IMG/VR virus record: IMGVR_UViG_3300042516_005631 | Coordinates: 1-64,000 of that record | Strand: one strand, 5' to 3' | Length of the DNA stretch: 64,000 nt | Origin: a virus | Shown: positions 51,504 through 58,288 of the stretch, in pieces | Layout of the letters: every line of letters begins with the position of its first letter | Numbering within the stretch: the stretch's first letter is position 1 | The notes under the pieces: model-generated | Databases searched by the model: none | What the model was told of the DNA's origin: nothing | The model's input: the letters and a program-made list of their open reading frames with translations, nothing else | Position numbers and translations under genes: made by a program

Positions 51504-51537
51504 AATATACGAATTACATTTTAATTAACTTAGTCCT
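51504..51537 (-). promoter_or_regulatory. Early promoter-like element copy 2
   Basis: AGGA box overlaps the end of the 49-residue gene; TTCGTATATTACAGTATAA; precedes the AT-hook gene. Confidence 0.75.
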
Positions 51538-51679
51538 GAATTAACATTTTACTAATAAATTCTAAACACTCATCTTTATTATTAAAACTAAATCTATTTC
51601 CATTTTCATCATTAAAAAACCACCCTACTCTTTCATCAAATTTAACTAATATTCCTCTATAAACAAACATATTATTCAT
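51530..51679 (-). CDS. Unknown 49-residue early protein
   Basis: MNNMFVYRGILVKFDERVGW... is a small beta-alpha protein with no motif. Standard early unit: promoter, short leader, gene. Confidence 0.65.
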   Translation of the reverse strand: MNNMFVYRGILVKFDERVGWFFNDENGNRFSFNNKDECLEFISKMLIQD

Positions 51680-51703
51680 CTTTTATTTTTTTAATTATAC
51701 ATC

Positions 51704-51737
51704 AATATACGAATTACTTATTAAATTAACTCTTCCT
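51704..51737 (-). promoter_or_regulatory. Early promoter-like element copy 3
   Basis: AGGA, 20-base spacer, TTCGTATATTGATGTATAA; precedes the 49-residue gene. Confidence 0.75.
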
Positions 51738-52047
51738 GTTTTAAAGCAAATTGTTTCAATTCTTCTAGTTTATTATTTAATAATTCAATCATTTCAAGTT
51801 CACTTCCTCCAAAATAAAATACTCTACTCTTCATTCCTGGTACTTTCATTTCAAAACAATTATACAATCCTTTAGCTAATCCTCTTCTAAGCATATCAGC
51901 ATACTTCTTATTTGCTTCCCCTCCTTTACTCTTTCTATAATAACCAAATACTTCCTTTTGAATTTGTCCTTCAGTAGCTATAACTGTTAAATCTAAAAAT
52001 TCTACTATTTGCTTTACACTGTTTTGTTTTCTTCCTTTAAACCCCAT
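51721..52047 (-). CDS. Unknown 108-residue early protein, winged-helix-like
   Basis: Basic N-terminus (MGFKGRKQNSVKQIVEFLD) followed by helices and YADMLRRGLAKG. The ordering of helix, loop and basic strand would suit a winged-helix DNA-binding fold, but this is not certain. Confidence 0.68.
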   Translation of the reverse strand: MGFKGRKQNSVKQIVEFLDLTVIATEGQIQKEVFGYYRKSKGGEANKKYADMLRRGLAKGLYNCFEMKVPGMKSRVFYFGGSELEMIELLNNKLEELKQFALKQEELI

Positions 52048-52073
52048 TTTCTTATCTTTTTTAATTATACTTC

Positions 52074-52107
52074 AATATACGAATTATTTATTAATTAATT
52101 TAGTCCT
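52074..52107 (-). promoter_or_regulatory. Early promoter-like element copy 4
   Basis: AGGA, spacer, TTCGTATATTGAAGTATAA; precedes the 108-residue gene. Confidence 0.75.
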
Positions 52108-52214
52108 TTAATTTCTAAATAAAATACTTACAATTTTCTCATCTTCAACATTCAATTCTTTCACATCTAAAGTTTGATAAAAGAATGTATCTTCATCTAA
52201 GTCATTATCACTTA
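52108..52214 (-). pseudogene. Remnant of an early gene without a start codon
   Basis: An open frame encoding about 33 residues (DNDLDEDTFFYQTLDVKE...) runs to a TAA but has no in-frame ATG. The only nearby ATG meets a stop two codons later. It directly abuts early promoter copy 5. It looks like a deletion that joined the promoter to the 3' part of a gene. Confidence 0.45.
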
Positions 52215-52248
52215 AATATACGATTCAATACTAAATTAATTTACTCCT
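52215..52248 (-). promoter_or_regulatory. Early promoter-like element copy 5 (variant)
   Basis: AGGA and spacing kept, box ATCGTATATT; leads only into the gene remnant. Confidence 0.6.
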
Positions 52249-52250
52249 AA

Positions 52251-52406
52251 TTAAAACCCAATTAAATCAATTGCTATTTCTCCTGTACTTTTACCATTAT
52301 AGGTAATCTCATAATTTGGGTCCATCCCGGAAATCATAATATGGGCGATAAGATCCCCAATCGTTTTAAACTCTACCTCGTAATAATCACAATTTAAACT
52401 ATACAT
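52251..52406 (-). CDS. MYSLN-family early protein, copy 1
   Basis: A 51-residue protein (MYSLNCDYYEVEFKTIGDLI...) sharing M-D-P-N-Y-E-I-T and a common end with the copy at 54301-54456. Unknown function. Confidence 0.75.
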   Translation of the reverse strand: MYSLNCDYYEVEFKTIGDLIAHIMISGMDPNYEITYNGKSTGEIAIDLIGF

Positions 52407-52432
52407 AATTTATCATTTTTTAATTATACTTT

Positions 52433-52466
52433 AATATACGAATTATTTATTAATTTTACTATTCCT
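52433..52466 (-). promoter_or_regulatory. Early promoter-like element copy 6
   Basis: AGGA, spacer, TTCGTATATTAAAGTATAA; precedes MYSLN copy 1. Confidence 0.75.
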
Positions 52467-52469
52467 AAC

Positions 52470-52670
52470 TCAACAAAACTTATCTAATAAACCCTTATTC
52501 TCTAATTTAATTAAACAATTATTAACATTATAAGGATTCTTTCTTTTATAATTTTTCAACTCATCATTTACTAAATCCAAAAACTCCTTTTCATCATCCT
52601 CACTTACAAAATCAACTTCATCATATTCATTAATAAACAAATTTAACTCTTTAATACTTTCAAATTTCAT
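52470..52670 (-). CDS. Unknown 66-residue early protein
   Basis: Acidic N-terminal helix, lysine-rich end. No motif. Confidence 0.65.
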   Translation of the reverse strand: MKFESIKELNLFINEYDEVDFVSEDDEKEFLDLVNDELKNYKRKNPYNVNNCLIKLENKGLLDKFC

Positions 52671-52694
52671 ATCTTATCTTTTTAATTATACTGA

Positions 52695-52728
52695 AATATA
52701 CGAACTTAATTTTAACTCTGTTATTCCT
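52695..52728 (-). promoter_or_regulatory. Early promoter-like element copy 7
   Basis: AGGA, spacer, TTCGTATATTTCAGTATAA; precedes the 66-residue gene. Confidence 0.75.
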
Positions 52729-52921
52729 ATTTTAAATTAATAATTAAATCAAATAATAAATCCTCTAAACTATCATCACCCTTCCAACCTCTCTTATACA
52801 AATAATACTCCTTTACATCTTCTAAAGTTTCTAATTTATCAATATCTTTTTTTACCTCTAAAGCAAAATCCTCAAAACTCACTTCACATTCAAATTCAAA
52901 TACTTTTTCTGTTAATGTCAT
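52727..52921 (-). CDS. Unknown 64-residue acidic early protein
   Basis: Rich in Glu and Asp (FECEVSFEDFALEVKKDID...), helical. No motif. Confidence 0.65.
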   Translation of the reverse strand: MTLTEKVFEFECEVSFEDFALEVKKDIDKLETLEDVKEYYLYKRGWKGDDSLEDLLFDLIINLK

Positions 52922-52945
52922 CTTTTATTTTTTTAATTATACATC

Positions 52946-52979
52946 AATATACGAATCTTAATTTAATTAACTTAGTCCT
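52946..52979 (-). promoter_or_regulatory. Early promoter-like element copy 8
   Basis: AGGA, spacer, TTCGTATATTGATGTATAA; precedes the 64-residue gene. Confidence 0.75.
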
Positions 52980-52982
52980 GAA

Positions 52983-53186
52983 TTAACTAAATGATTCAAT
53001 CAAATCAGTTGCAATGTAAACGTCTCTACAAATCAATTCTTCAAATGAAAATACCCCTACTGTACCAAATGCTAATTTTACTTGTGCGTCCCATAATTTG
53101 TAATTTGTAGTACGCTTTAAACGCTGTTCAATACCTTTTAATTTAATCGTTAATTCTAATTTTTCTTTGTTGCTTAATCTGCTCAT
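52983..53186 (-). CDS. Unknown 67-residue early protein
   Basis: Lysine-rich helix followed by an alpha/beta part. No motif. Confidence 0.65.
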   Translation of the reverse strand: MSRLSNKEKLELTIKLKGIEQRLKRTTNYKLWDAQVKLAFGTVGVFSFEELICRDVYIATDLIESFS

Positions 53187-53208
53187 ATGTCTTTTTTAAT
53201 TATACCTG

Positions 53209-53242
53209 AATATACGAATTATATTTTTACTCTACTATTCCT
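53209..53242 (-). promoter_or_regulatory. Early promoter-like element copy 9
   Basis: AGGA box in the end of the 37-residue membrane gene; TTCGTATATTCAGGTATAA; precedes the 67-residue gene. Confidence 0.75.
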
Positions 53243-53340
53243 AAAATTAAACTTAATATATATAAAACAATTAAAGGCATTGCAATTGGGAATACTACTT
53301 TACCAAATAAATCATTTAAACCCTTGTTTCTCTTTTTCAT
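53227..53340 (-). CDS. 37-residue membrane protein
   Basis: MKKRNKGLNDLFGKVVFPIAMPLI... has one membrane helix after a basic start. Three bases from the 41-residue gene upstream, so probably co-expressed. Confidence 0.6.
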   Translation of the reverse strand: MKKRNKGLNDLFGKVVFPIAMPLIVLYILSLILGIVE

Positions 53341-53343
53341 ATC

Positions 53344-53469
53344 TTAATTCCATCTAATTACACAATCATCAAATTCTAGTATTTCTAATAGGTTTGAATT
53401 TAAAATAATTCCAACAGCCATCTCTTGTTTGATTAATAATCTCAATAATTTAATTTCTGCTTTTGTCAT
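53344..53469 (-). CDS. 41-residue early protein
   Basis: Amphipathic helix (MTKAEIKLLRLLIKQEM...) and short C-terminus. Unknown function. Confidence 0.58.
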   Translation of the reverse strand: MTKAEIKLLRLLIKQEMAVGIILNSNLLEILEFDDCVIRWN

Positions 53470-53493
53470 AACGTTTCTTTTTAATTATACTTT

Positions 53494-53527
53494 AATATAC
53501 GAATCAATTTTTAAAGACACTAGTCCT
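53494..53527 (-). promoter_or_regulatory. Early promoter-like element copy 10
   Basis: AGGA, spacer, TTCGTATATTAAAGTATAA; precedes the 41-residue gene and borders the non-coding block. Confidence 0.75.
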
Positions 53528-53841
53528 TAATTAAGCAGTAAGGTGGCCTGCAATTTATTGCAAGCTTTTCTTTTATTTTAACAAACGTTCCATCACAGGT
53601 CATTCTGATGGGCTTATCCTGGGTATGTTTTGTTGTAGGAGAACATCCAAACTCATTCATTTACCAACACGAATACGCTATTTTCCGCCATGTTTTGTAG
53701 GTCCTGGGGATATTTCTGTGTCCTAATGCTGTTGCTATCCGTTACCCGTTTCCATTATGGAGAATACATTGTATTCAGTAATACATATGTGAAGGTAATG
53801 CCTTTTTATTGCTTTTCCAACTATTTTTTTAATTTCTTTTA

Positions 53842-53870
53842 CCCCCCTCTCCCCCAAGGGGGACGGGGGA
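53842..53870. repeat. C/G-tract inverted repeat
   Basis: Two stacked C5/G5 stems around a 2-base loop (CCCCC-TCT-CCCCC against GGGGG-AC-GGGGG). Similar repeats are common in intergenic DNA of Bacteroidota. Confidence 0.6.
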
Positions 53871-54010
53871 GTCGCATTTTTTGTATATATTTTTGGAAAG
53901 AACGTAAAGGGGACGTGGCGATGTGGGGAAGGGTTAGACCCTAACATTCCCTAACACACCCTTAGTGACCTATATTTTCCACATACTATTTTAATTAATT
54001 TTCATTTCAT

Positions 54011-54284
54011 TTGATAATTGACGTTTTGTGGTGATTGACATCCTTTCGGTAATTTCTGTTATTTATTGACGTTTTTCGTTCCGTGACGATTTTCATTGGT
54101 AATTTTTATTTTATGATAATTTCCGTTTTGTGGTGATTTTCATTGACGATTTTCATTCCCCATGTTGATTTTCATTCCACATAAACTAATCTAAACATTA
54201 GTTTAGCTTACATGTTAATTTCTATTCCTTGCGTTTATCTGTTGGTGATTTCTATCTTTGACGATTTCCTTGATAATTGACGTT
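54011..54284. repeat. Iteron-like array
   Basis: TTGATAATTGACGTT occurs perfectly at both ends (54011, 54270). CGTTTTGTGGTGATT occurs twice (54022, 54124), TGACGATTTTCATT twice (54084, 54144) and GATTTTCATT four times. TGACG[T/A]T occurs six times. Consistent with protein-binding iterons. Confidence 0.65.
54183..54204. repeat. Perfect hairpin inside the iteron array
   Basis: AAACTAAT and ATTAGTTT, 8-bp stem, 6-base spacer. Confidence 0.6.
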
Positions 54285-54300
54285 CCTCGTTTTATACACG

Positions 54301-54456
54301 TTAAAATCCAATTAATTCAATTAACATTTCCCCTGTTAATTTTCCATTTCTAGTTATTTCATAATTAGGATCCATTCCTACTTGCATCGCATAATTAATC
54401 AATTCATCTATTGAACTAAACTCCTCTACAAAATAATTACAATTTAAACTATACAT
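54301..54456 (-). CDS. MYSLN-family early protein, copy 2
   Basis: A 51-residue protein (MYSLNCNYFVEEFSSIDELI...), diverged paralogue of the gene at 52251-52406 with M-D-P-N-Y-E-I-T and L-I-G-F end retained. The two copies are separated by other genes and the non-coding block. Confidence 0.75.
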   Translation of the reverse strand: MYSLNCNYFVEEFSSIDELINYAMQVGMDPNYEITRNGKLTGEMLIELIGF

Positions 54457-54482
54457 TTTTTTCTTTTTTTATTTATATCCTG

Positions 54483-54516
54483 AATATACGATCTCTATTT
54501 TATGTTTCTTAGTCCT
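54483..54516 (-). promoter_or_regulatory. Early promoter-like element copy 11 (variant)
   Basis: AGGA and spacing kept, box ATCGTATATT, then CAGGATATAA; precedes MYSLN copy 2. Confidence 0.65.
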
Positions 54517-54709
54517 CTAAATCTTCTATAAATTTAGTTTTGGTAAGTATTTCTGTTCCCCATTCAATGTCATCATCCACTTCCTCACCTTCACCACGTT
54601 CTTCTCCTTCTATTATTTTCAATTCTGCTTCTTCTTGTGAATTAGCTTCAACAATATATTGTATTGTTTTAGTTGATTTTACTTCTGTTGTAATTCTAAA
54701 TACTTTCAT
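54509..54709 (-). CDS. Small acidic early protein, paralogue A
   Basis: A 66-residue protein with FRITTEVKSTKTIQYIVEAN and DIEWGTEIL. It is similar in plan to the gene at 54947-55135. Unknown function. Confidence 0.72.
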   Translation of the reverse strand: MKVFRITTEVKSTKTIQYIVEANSQEEAELKIIEGEERGEGEEVDDDIEWGTEILTKTKFIEDLED

Positions 54710-54718
54710 TTTTTTTTC

Positions 54719-54898
54719 TTAATTATATCGTTGCATAATAATATCAGCAAATGCATAAAACTGATCAAAATCATCCTCTCTCATTAATGTTACTGCACTT
54801 TGAAATTCTAATATAAATGCTTCTCGTTTTGGTGAATTATCAACCAATTCAATATCATCTGCTAAGTGTTCAATTTGTTCAAACATTTTTTCTTTCAT
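54719..54898 (-). CDS. Unknown 59-residue early protein
   Basis: MKEKMFEQIEHLADDIELV... is helical and acidic. Between the paralogue pair. Start context AAAAGTTATG. Probably co-transcribed with paralogue A from copy 12. Confidence 0.65.
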   Translation of the reverse strand: MKEKMFEQIEHLADDIELVDNSPKREAFILEFQSAVTLMREDDFDQFYAFADIIMQRYN

Positions 54899-54926
54899 AA
54901 CTTTTTTCTCTCTTTATTTATACCGT

Positions 54927-54960
54927 AATATACGAAATTTATTTTACTAATCTATTTCCT
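54927..54960 (-). promoter_or_regulatory. Early promoter-like element copy 12
   Basis: AGGA, spacer, TTCGTATATTACGGTATAA; precedes the 59-residue gene. Confidence 0.75.
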
Positions 54961-55135
54961 CTTCTACAGTAATTACTTCACTTCCCCAATCATATTGTTC
55001 ATCAAATGTTATTCCATCACATCGGTGTTCTCCGTTTTGTAATTGTTCAAGTGCTTCCTCTAGTGAATCCGCTTCAATAAGATATTCTATTGTTGCTTTT
55101 ACTTGTACCTCTGTTTCAAATCTGAATTGTCCCAT
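54947..55135 (-). CDS. Small acidic early protein, paralogue B
   Basis: A 62-residue protein with FETEVQVKATIEYLIEADSL and YDWGSEVITVEEE. The two proteins share a (F/I)xTEV...(Y)xI/VEA(D/N)S...EEA core, evidence of duplication. Confidence 0.72.
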   Translation of the reverse strand: MGQFRFETEVQVKATIEYLIEADSLEEALEQLQNGEHRCDGITFDEQYDWGSEVITVEEEID

Positions 55136-55136
55136 T

Positions 55137-55433
55137 TTATCTACTTGTTACTGATTCGATTACTTCTGTTCCTGAATTGATCATTGCTATTACTCCACCC
55201 CACATATTTTCATCTGCTTCCCATTCTACTTCGTGTTTTGCATGTTTCATTTGCCAATTACTTATTGAAAATCCCATTCCATCTATTTTAAAATCACCTT
55301 CACTATTTTTCTTAAATCTTAAATAATGAACATTATCACACATACATGATACTGTTTTGAATATGACCTCTCTAGCTCCTTCTTTAATAGTTAATTTAGG
55401 TTGGTTTAATCTTAATTCTCTGTATTTACTCAT
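55137..55433 (-). CDS. Unknown 98-residue early protein
   Basis: Beta-rich, with MCDNVHYLRFKKN and WQMKHAKHEVEWEADENMWGG. No named family. Directly upstream of paralogue B and probably co-transcribed. Confidence 0.68.
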   Translation of the reverse strand: MSKYRELRLNQPKLTIKEGAREVIFKTVSCMCDNVHYLRFKKNSEGDFKIDGMGFSISNWQMKHAKHEVEWEADENMWGGVIAMINSGTEVIESVTSR

Positions 55434-55467
55434 AACTTTTTATTTTTTCTTTTTTTATTTATACTGT

Positions 55468-55501
55468 AATATACGAACTTTATTTTAAATCTCTATTTCC
55501 C
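55468..55501 (-). promoter_or_regulatory. Early promoter-like element copy 13
   Basis: GGGA instead of AGGA at the usual distance; TTCGTATATTACAGTATAA; precedes the 98-residue gene. Confidence 0.65.
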
Positions 55502-55663
55502 TAAAATTTCATCTAAATTTTCTTTAATATATTCCTTTACATCACTATACTCAAATCCATCATTTAACATTTGATCTGCTATTTCATTAATAGCTGTTGT
55601 TAATTGTACTGCTGATTCGAATGTTAATAGATTTTCAATTCGTTCTCTTTTTTCAAAATTCAT
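55493..55663 (-). CDS. Unknown 56-residue early protein
   Basis: MNFEKRERIENLLTFESAVQ... is helical and acidic. No motif. Confidence 0.63.
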   Translation of the reverse strand: MNFEKRERIENLLTFESAVQLTTAINEIADQMLNDGFEYSDVKEYIKENLDEILGK

Positions 55664-55685
55664 GTCTTTCTTTTTTATTTACTGA

Positions 55686-55719
55686 AATATACGAAAGCCC
55701 CTTTAATTTGGGGCTTCCT
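55686..55719 (-). promoter_or_regulatory. Early promoter-like element copy 14 with hairpin in spacer
   Basis: AGGA-AGCCCC...GGGGCT-TTCGTATATT: a hairpin fills the spacer and a T-run merges with the box. It may end the upstream gene and start the 56-residue gene. Confidence 0.72.
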
Positions 55720-55739
55720 TTACTAAATTTTATTTTAAT

Positions 55740-56087
55740 TTATTCCTCTGTTGAATTTTCATCTTCAATGTCATCTTCTTCCTCAACCATAAATTCATCA
55801 AGTACTGCATTTACATGTTCCATTATTTCATAAACATTAACATCTATATCAGTTACTCGAATAGTATTATTGTAATCTAATTCCAATTCTACACTATCTA
55901 GATCAACTAAACCACGACTATTATTATCCATTACTAACTCAATTTTGTTAGATATTTTATCTACTAGTTTTGGGGTAAGTCCTCCTGTCTCAATTTGTTT
56001 AATCAATTCAATTACTTTATCAATATCAACTGTTGATGATAATACTTTTGCTGTTTCTAGTTGTTCAATTAAATGTTCTTTTTTCAT
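55740..56087 (-). CDS. Unknown 115-residue acidic early protein
   Basis: Helical with an alternating Leu/Val/Asp middle and an acidic tail. No motif. Followed by the hairpin-containing promoter copy 14. Confidence 0.65.
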   Translation of the reverse strand: MKKEHLIEQLETAKVLSSTVDIDKVIELIKQIETGGLTPKLVDKISNKIELVMDNNSRGLVDLDSVELELDYNNTIRVTDIDVNVYEIMEHVNAVLDEFMVEEEDDIEDENSTEE

Positions 56088-56113
56088 ATCTTTTTCTTTT
56101 TTTATTTGAGTGA

Positions 56114-56147
56114 AATATACGAAAGCCCTTTTAAATAAGGGCTTCCT
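56114..56147 (-). promoter_or_regulatory. Early promoter-like element copy 15 with hairpin in spacer
   Basis: AGGA-AGCCC...GGGCT-TTCGTATATTTCAC; precedes the 115-residue gene. Confidence 0.72.
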
Positions 56148-56373
56148 TTTTTGTTTTCTCTACTATAAAAGAAATTGCTCTTTGGTTTTCTGGTAATGTA
56201 TTATCTGGTTTAATTCCCAAATCTTCCATTAACCCGTTTATTTTAGCCCAATCTGATACTGAACGTAGTGTAATGTTATTATCTTTTCCAAATAGACTTT
56301 CATCTACTTTAATTTGTAAAAATAATTCTGCTTCTTTTTGTTGAATTACTTCAATCATTTGTTTTTTTGTCAT
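56131..56373 (-). CDS. Unknown 80-residue early protein
   Basis: N-terminal helix (MTKKQMIEVIQQKEAELF) and alpha/beta remainder. Start context AAAGGTTATG. Confidence 0.65.
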   Translation of the reverse strand: MTKKQMIEVIQQKEAELFLQIKVDESLFGKDNNITLRSVSDWAKINGLMEDLGIKPDNTLPENQRAISFIVEKTKKEALI

Positions 56374-56389
56374 AACCTTTATTTTCTTT

Positions 56390-56423
56390 AATATACGAAC
56401 TTAAATTGGATAACCTATGTCCC
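56390..56423 (-). promoter_or_regulatory. Early promoter-like element copy 16
   Basis: GGGA at the usual distance; TTCGTATATTAAAG; precedes the 80-residue gene. Confidence 0.6.
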
Positions 56424-56484
56424 TTGCTCCAAAATCTAGCTCTTCCATTTGAGCTAGTATTGCTAATGCTTCCTCGTCACTCAT
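56401..56484 (-). CDS. 27-residue acidic peptide
   Basis: MSDEEALAILAQMEELDFG... starts at an ATG overlapping the upstream stop (ATGA). Probably translated with that gene. Confidence 0.5.
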   Translation of the reverse strand: MSDEEALAILAQMEELDFGARDIGYPI

Positions 56485-56660
56485 TTGTTTAGTTTCATTT
56501 TTAACTTTAAATCACTAATTGTCATTTCAACAAAACCAGCAGTCATTATTGGTGTTTTTCCACTTTGCTCTACTTTTTCAATTTCAGCGATCATATCTGC
56601 TTGTACTTTGTCTAATCCATCATTGATTAGAAACTTCTCAAAACCATTTAATTTGCTCAT
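56481..56660 (-). CDS. Unknown 59-residue early protein
   Basis: MSKLNGFEKFLINDGLDKVQ... followed by helices. Its stop overlaps the start of the 27-residue gene. No motif. Confidence 0.65.
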   Translation of the reverse strand: MSKLNGFEKFLINDGLDKVQADMIAEIEKVEQSGKTPIMTAGFVEMTISDLKLKMKLNK

Positions 56661-56690
56661 AACTTTTATTTCTTTTTTTATTTATACTGT

Positions 56691-56724
56691 AATATACGAA
56701 ATTTCTATTAAATCTCCTATGCCC
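56691..56724 (-). promoter_or_regulatory. Early promoter-like element copy 17 (weak upstream box)
   Basis: TTCGTATATTACAGTATAA is intact, but the upstream box is GGGC. Precedes the 59-residue gene. Confidence 0.6.
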
Positions 56725-56947
56725 TCATTACTAAATTTAAGGGCACATTAAAACCGTCCGGATCAATTACAGGTACAAATTCACCTTCATCTTCATCCAT
56801 CACGTATTCAATATCTAACCAATCTGTAACATCACAATCTTCATTATTTATTACTAGTTTTGCTGCTTCACCACAATCTGAGAGTATAACACCATAACCA
56901 CAACAATTTGAATATGTGTAATAACCATGGATTTTTTCTTTTAACAT
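56717..56947 (-). CDS. Conserved phage protein, possible metal-binding
   Basis: A 76-residue protein with CCGYGVILSDCGEAA and WLDIEYVMDEDEG...VPVIDPDGFNVPLN, a widespread small phage family. Three Cys and acidic residues could bind metal. Unknown role. Confidence 0.78.
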   Translation of the reverse strand: MLKEKIHGYYTYSNCCGYGVILSDCGEAAKLVINNEDCDVTDWLDIEYVMDEDEGEFVPVIDPDGFNVPLNLVMRA

Positions 56948-56971
56948 AACCTTTATTTCTTTTTATACTTT

Positions 56972-57005
56972 AATATACGAAATCTATTTTAATCTTCTTC
57001 GTCCT
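56972..57005 (-). promoter_or_regulatory. Early promoter-like element copy 18
   Basis: AGGA, spacer, TTCGTATATTAAAGTATAA; precedes the 76-residue gene. Confidence 0.75.
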
Positions 57006-57366
57006 CTATTTCAAACGTTTTATTTTTTAATTCTACTTTAAGTGCGTCCAATTCTTCTTTTAATCGTTCAATAAACGATTCTTCTCCATCATCACCTGCC
57101 AATAACCAATCTATACGTTGAGCATATATTTCTGCTTTGCGGAGCATTTCATAGCCTTTTTTAAATTCCTCTATAATTTCATCTGAGTATTTGTAGTGGT
57201 TTAGGTCCTCTGGGTATTTTTCGTACCATTCTCTATCTCTGTAATAGCCTTCTTCTTTTAATTCACGTGGTGTTTTTGGTCTACCACTTCTAGCTATTTC
57301 TTGTTCAATATCATCAGCTATGTATCTGATTTTGTATTGGTTGTAATCAAATGTTCCTCCACTCAT
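56989..57366 (-). CDS. Conserved phage protein (MSGGTFDYxQY family)
   Basis: A 125-residue protein with the family start MSGGTFDYNQYKIRYIADDI and EEFKKGYEMLRKAEIYAQRIDWLLAGDDGEE. The family is common in phages and prophages of many hosts; function unknown. Confidence 0.85.
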   Translation of the reverse strand: MSGGTFDYNQYKIRYIADDIEQEIARSGRPKTPRELKEEGYYRDREWYEKYPEDLNHYKYSDEIIEEFKKGYEMLRKAEIYAQRIDWLLAGDDGEESFIERLKEELDALKVELKNKTFEIEDEED

Positions 57367-57385
57367 AATTTTCTTAATTTATTTT

Positions 57386-57419
57386 AATATACGAAATTTA
57401 TTTTAATAACCTTCGTCCT
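57386..57419 (-). promoter_or_regulatory. Early promoter-like element copy 19
   Basis: AGGA, spacer, TTCGTATATTAAAA; precedes the MSGGTFDY gene. Confidence 0.72.
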
Positions 57420-57810
57420 TTACTATCCAACCTTTATCAATCAAATGACCAATAAACCCTCTAAATTCAGCTATGCCTTGTTCATCTAACATTTCCTCTG
57501 CTTCCGGCATACTTTCAGGATTTCCTTCATAAACACCTATAAACCATCTAGGATTATCTGAATTATCTTTTTTCCAATCATCTCTATTTGCAGGGCGTTT
57601 ATCTGTTATTTCAACCCAGGAATCAGCATAAATATCTGTTAAATCTTTTGCTTCGTCTTTCAATATAACTGTTGCTTCAAAACACCATTCATCTGATTCC
57701 CAAGTACAACTTAAACTATTTGTAACATCTCTTGGTTTGATTTCCACTATTGGTAATGTAGATGTTTCTCTAACATACCATACTCCGTCTACTTGTATTC
57801 TATCTTTCAT
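57403..57810 (-). CDS. RIQVxGVWYVRET-family protein, copy 1
   Basis: A 135-residue protein with RIQVDGVWYVRET at the start and WESDEWCFEATVIL in the middle, related to the gene at 61454-61843 over most of its length. Unknown function; duplicated in this phage. Confidence 0.8.
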   Translation of the reverse strand: MKDRIQVDGVWYVRETSTLPIVEIKPRDVTNSLSCTWESDEWCFEATVILKDEAKDLTDIYADSWVEITDKRPANRDDWKKDNSDNPRWFIGVYEGNPESMPEAEEMLDEQGIAEFRGFIGHLIDKGWIVKDEGY

Positions 57811-57829
57811 TTTCTTTTTAATTTATTGG

Positions 57830-57863
57830 AATATACGAAAAGGGTATTAAATACCCTCTTCCT
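57830..57863 (-). promoter_or_regulatory. Early promoter-like element copy 20 with hairpin in spacer
   Basis: AGGA-AGAGGGTATTTAATACCCTT-TTCGTATATT: the GGGTAT/ATACCC stem fits the spacer; precedes RIQV copy 1. Confidence 0.72.
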
Positions 57864-58230
57864 CTAATTCTTCTACTAAAATATCTACTGTTGAACGTCC
57901 TAATTTATTTACTAACCAAATACCACCTATAGTTAAACAATAAATATATTCTATTCCACTTTCAAACCCATAATCAAACAAATCTGGTACATTTGGAAAT
58001 GTTTTGAAATGTAAATCTTCTCCTCTATCACGATGATATGCTATTGTCCATAAGATTGATTCCCCTAACGCTGAGATATCCCCTAGTTCCATTAGTTTTT
58101 CGGTTTTTTCTCTATCGTAGTGGTTAAATAATTTTTTACCTACTCCATCTAAATAACCATCAAAATGACAATAAATTGATGTTACTGTTCCGTCTTGATT
58201 TTCAATTGCTATTCTACTTCTTGTTGCCAT
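57847..58230 (-). CDS. Conserved phage protein (MATRSRIAIEN family)
   Basis: A 127-residue protein with MATRSRIAIENQDGTVTSIY and HFDGYLDGVGKKLFNHY, a frequent phage family with an alpha/beta fold. Function unknown. Confidence 0.83.
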   Translation of the reverse strand: MATRSRIAIENQDGTVTSIYCHFDGYLDGVGKKLFNHYDREKTEKLMELGDISALGESILWTIAYHRDRGEDLHFKTFPNVPDLFDYGFESGIEYIYCLTIGGIWLVNKLGRSTVDILVEELEEEGI

Positions 58231-58254
58231 AATTTTTCTCTTTATTTATACTGT

Positions 58255-58288
58255 AATATACGAAATTTCTTTAATATCTTCTATTCCT
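58255..58288 (-). promoter_or_regulatory. Early promoter-like element copy 21
   Basis: AGGA, spacer, TTCGTATATTACAGTATAA; precedes the MATRSRI gene. Confidence 0.75.

Larger units (their letters stand above)
53528..54300. other. Non-coding block between early gene clusters (possible origin)
   Basis: No credible gene is seen on either strand in almost 800 bp. Left half: G/C-rich inverted repeat (53842-53870) and a segment of composition unlike the rest. Right half: iteron-like array and a perfect hairpin. A frame of 70 codons at 53735-53947 encodes PPSPLGERG-type residues from a low-complexity inverted repeat and is not credible. Confidence 0.6.

Noticed and set aside
53735-53947. A 70-codon frame containing PPSPLGERG
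   Set aside because: The residues are translated from a C/G inverted repeat; this pattern is typical of intergenic DNA, not of a gene.
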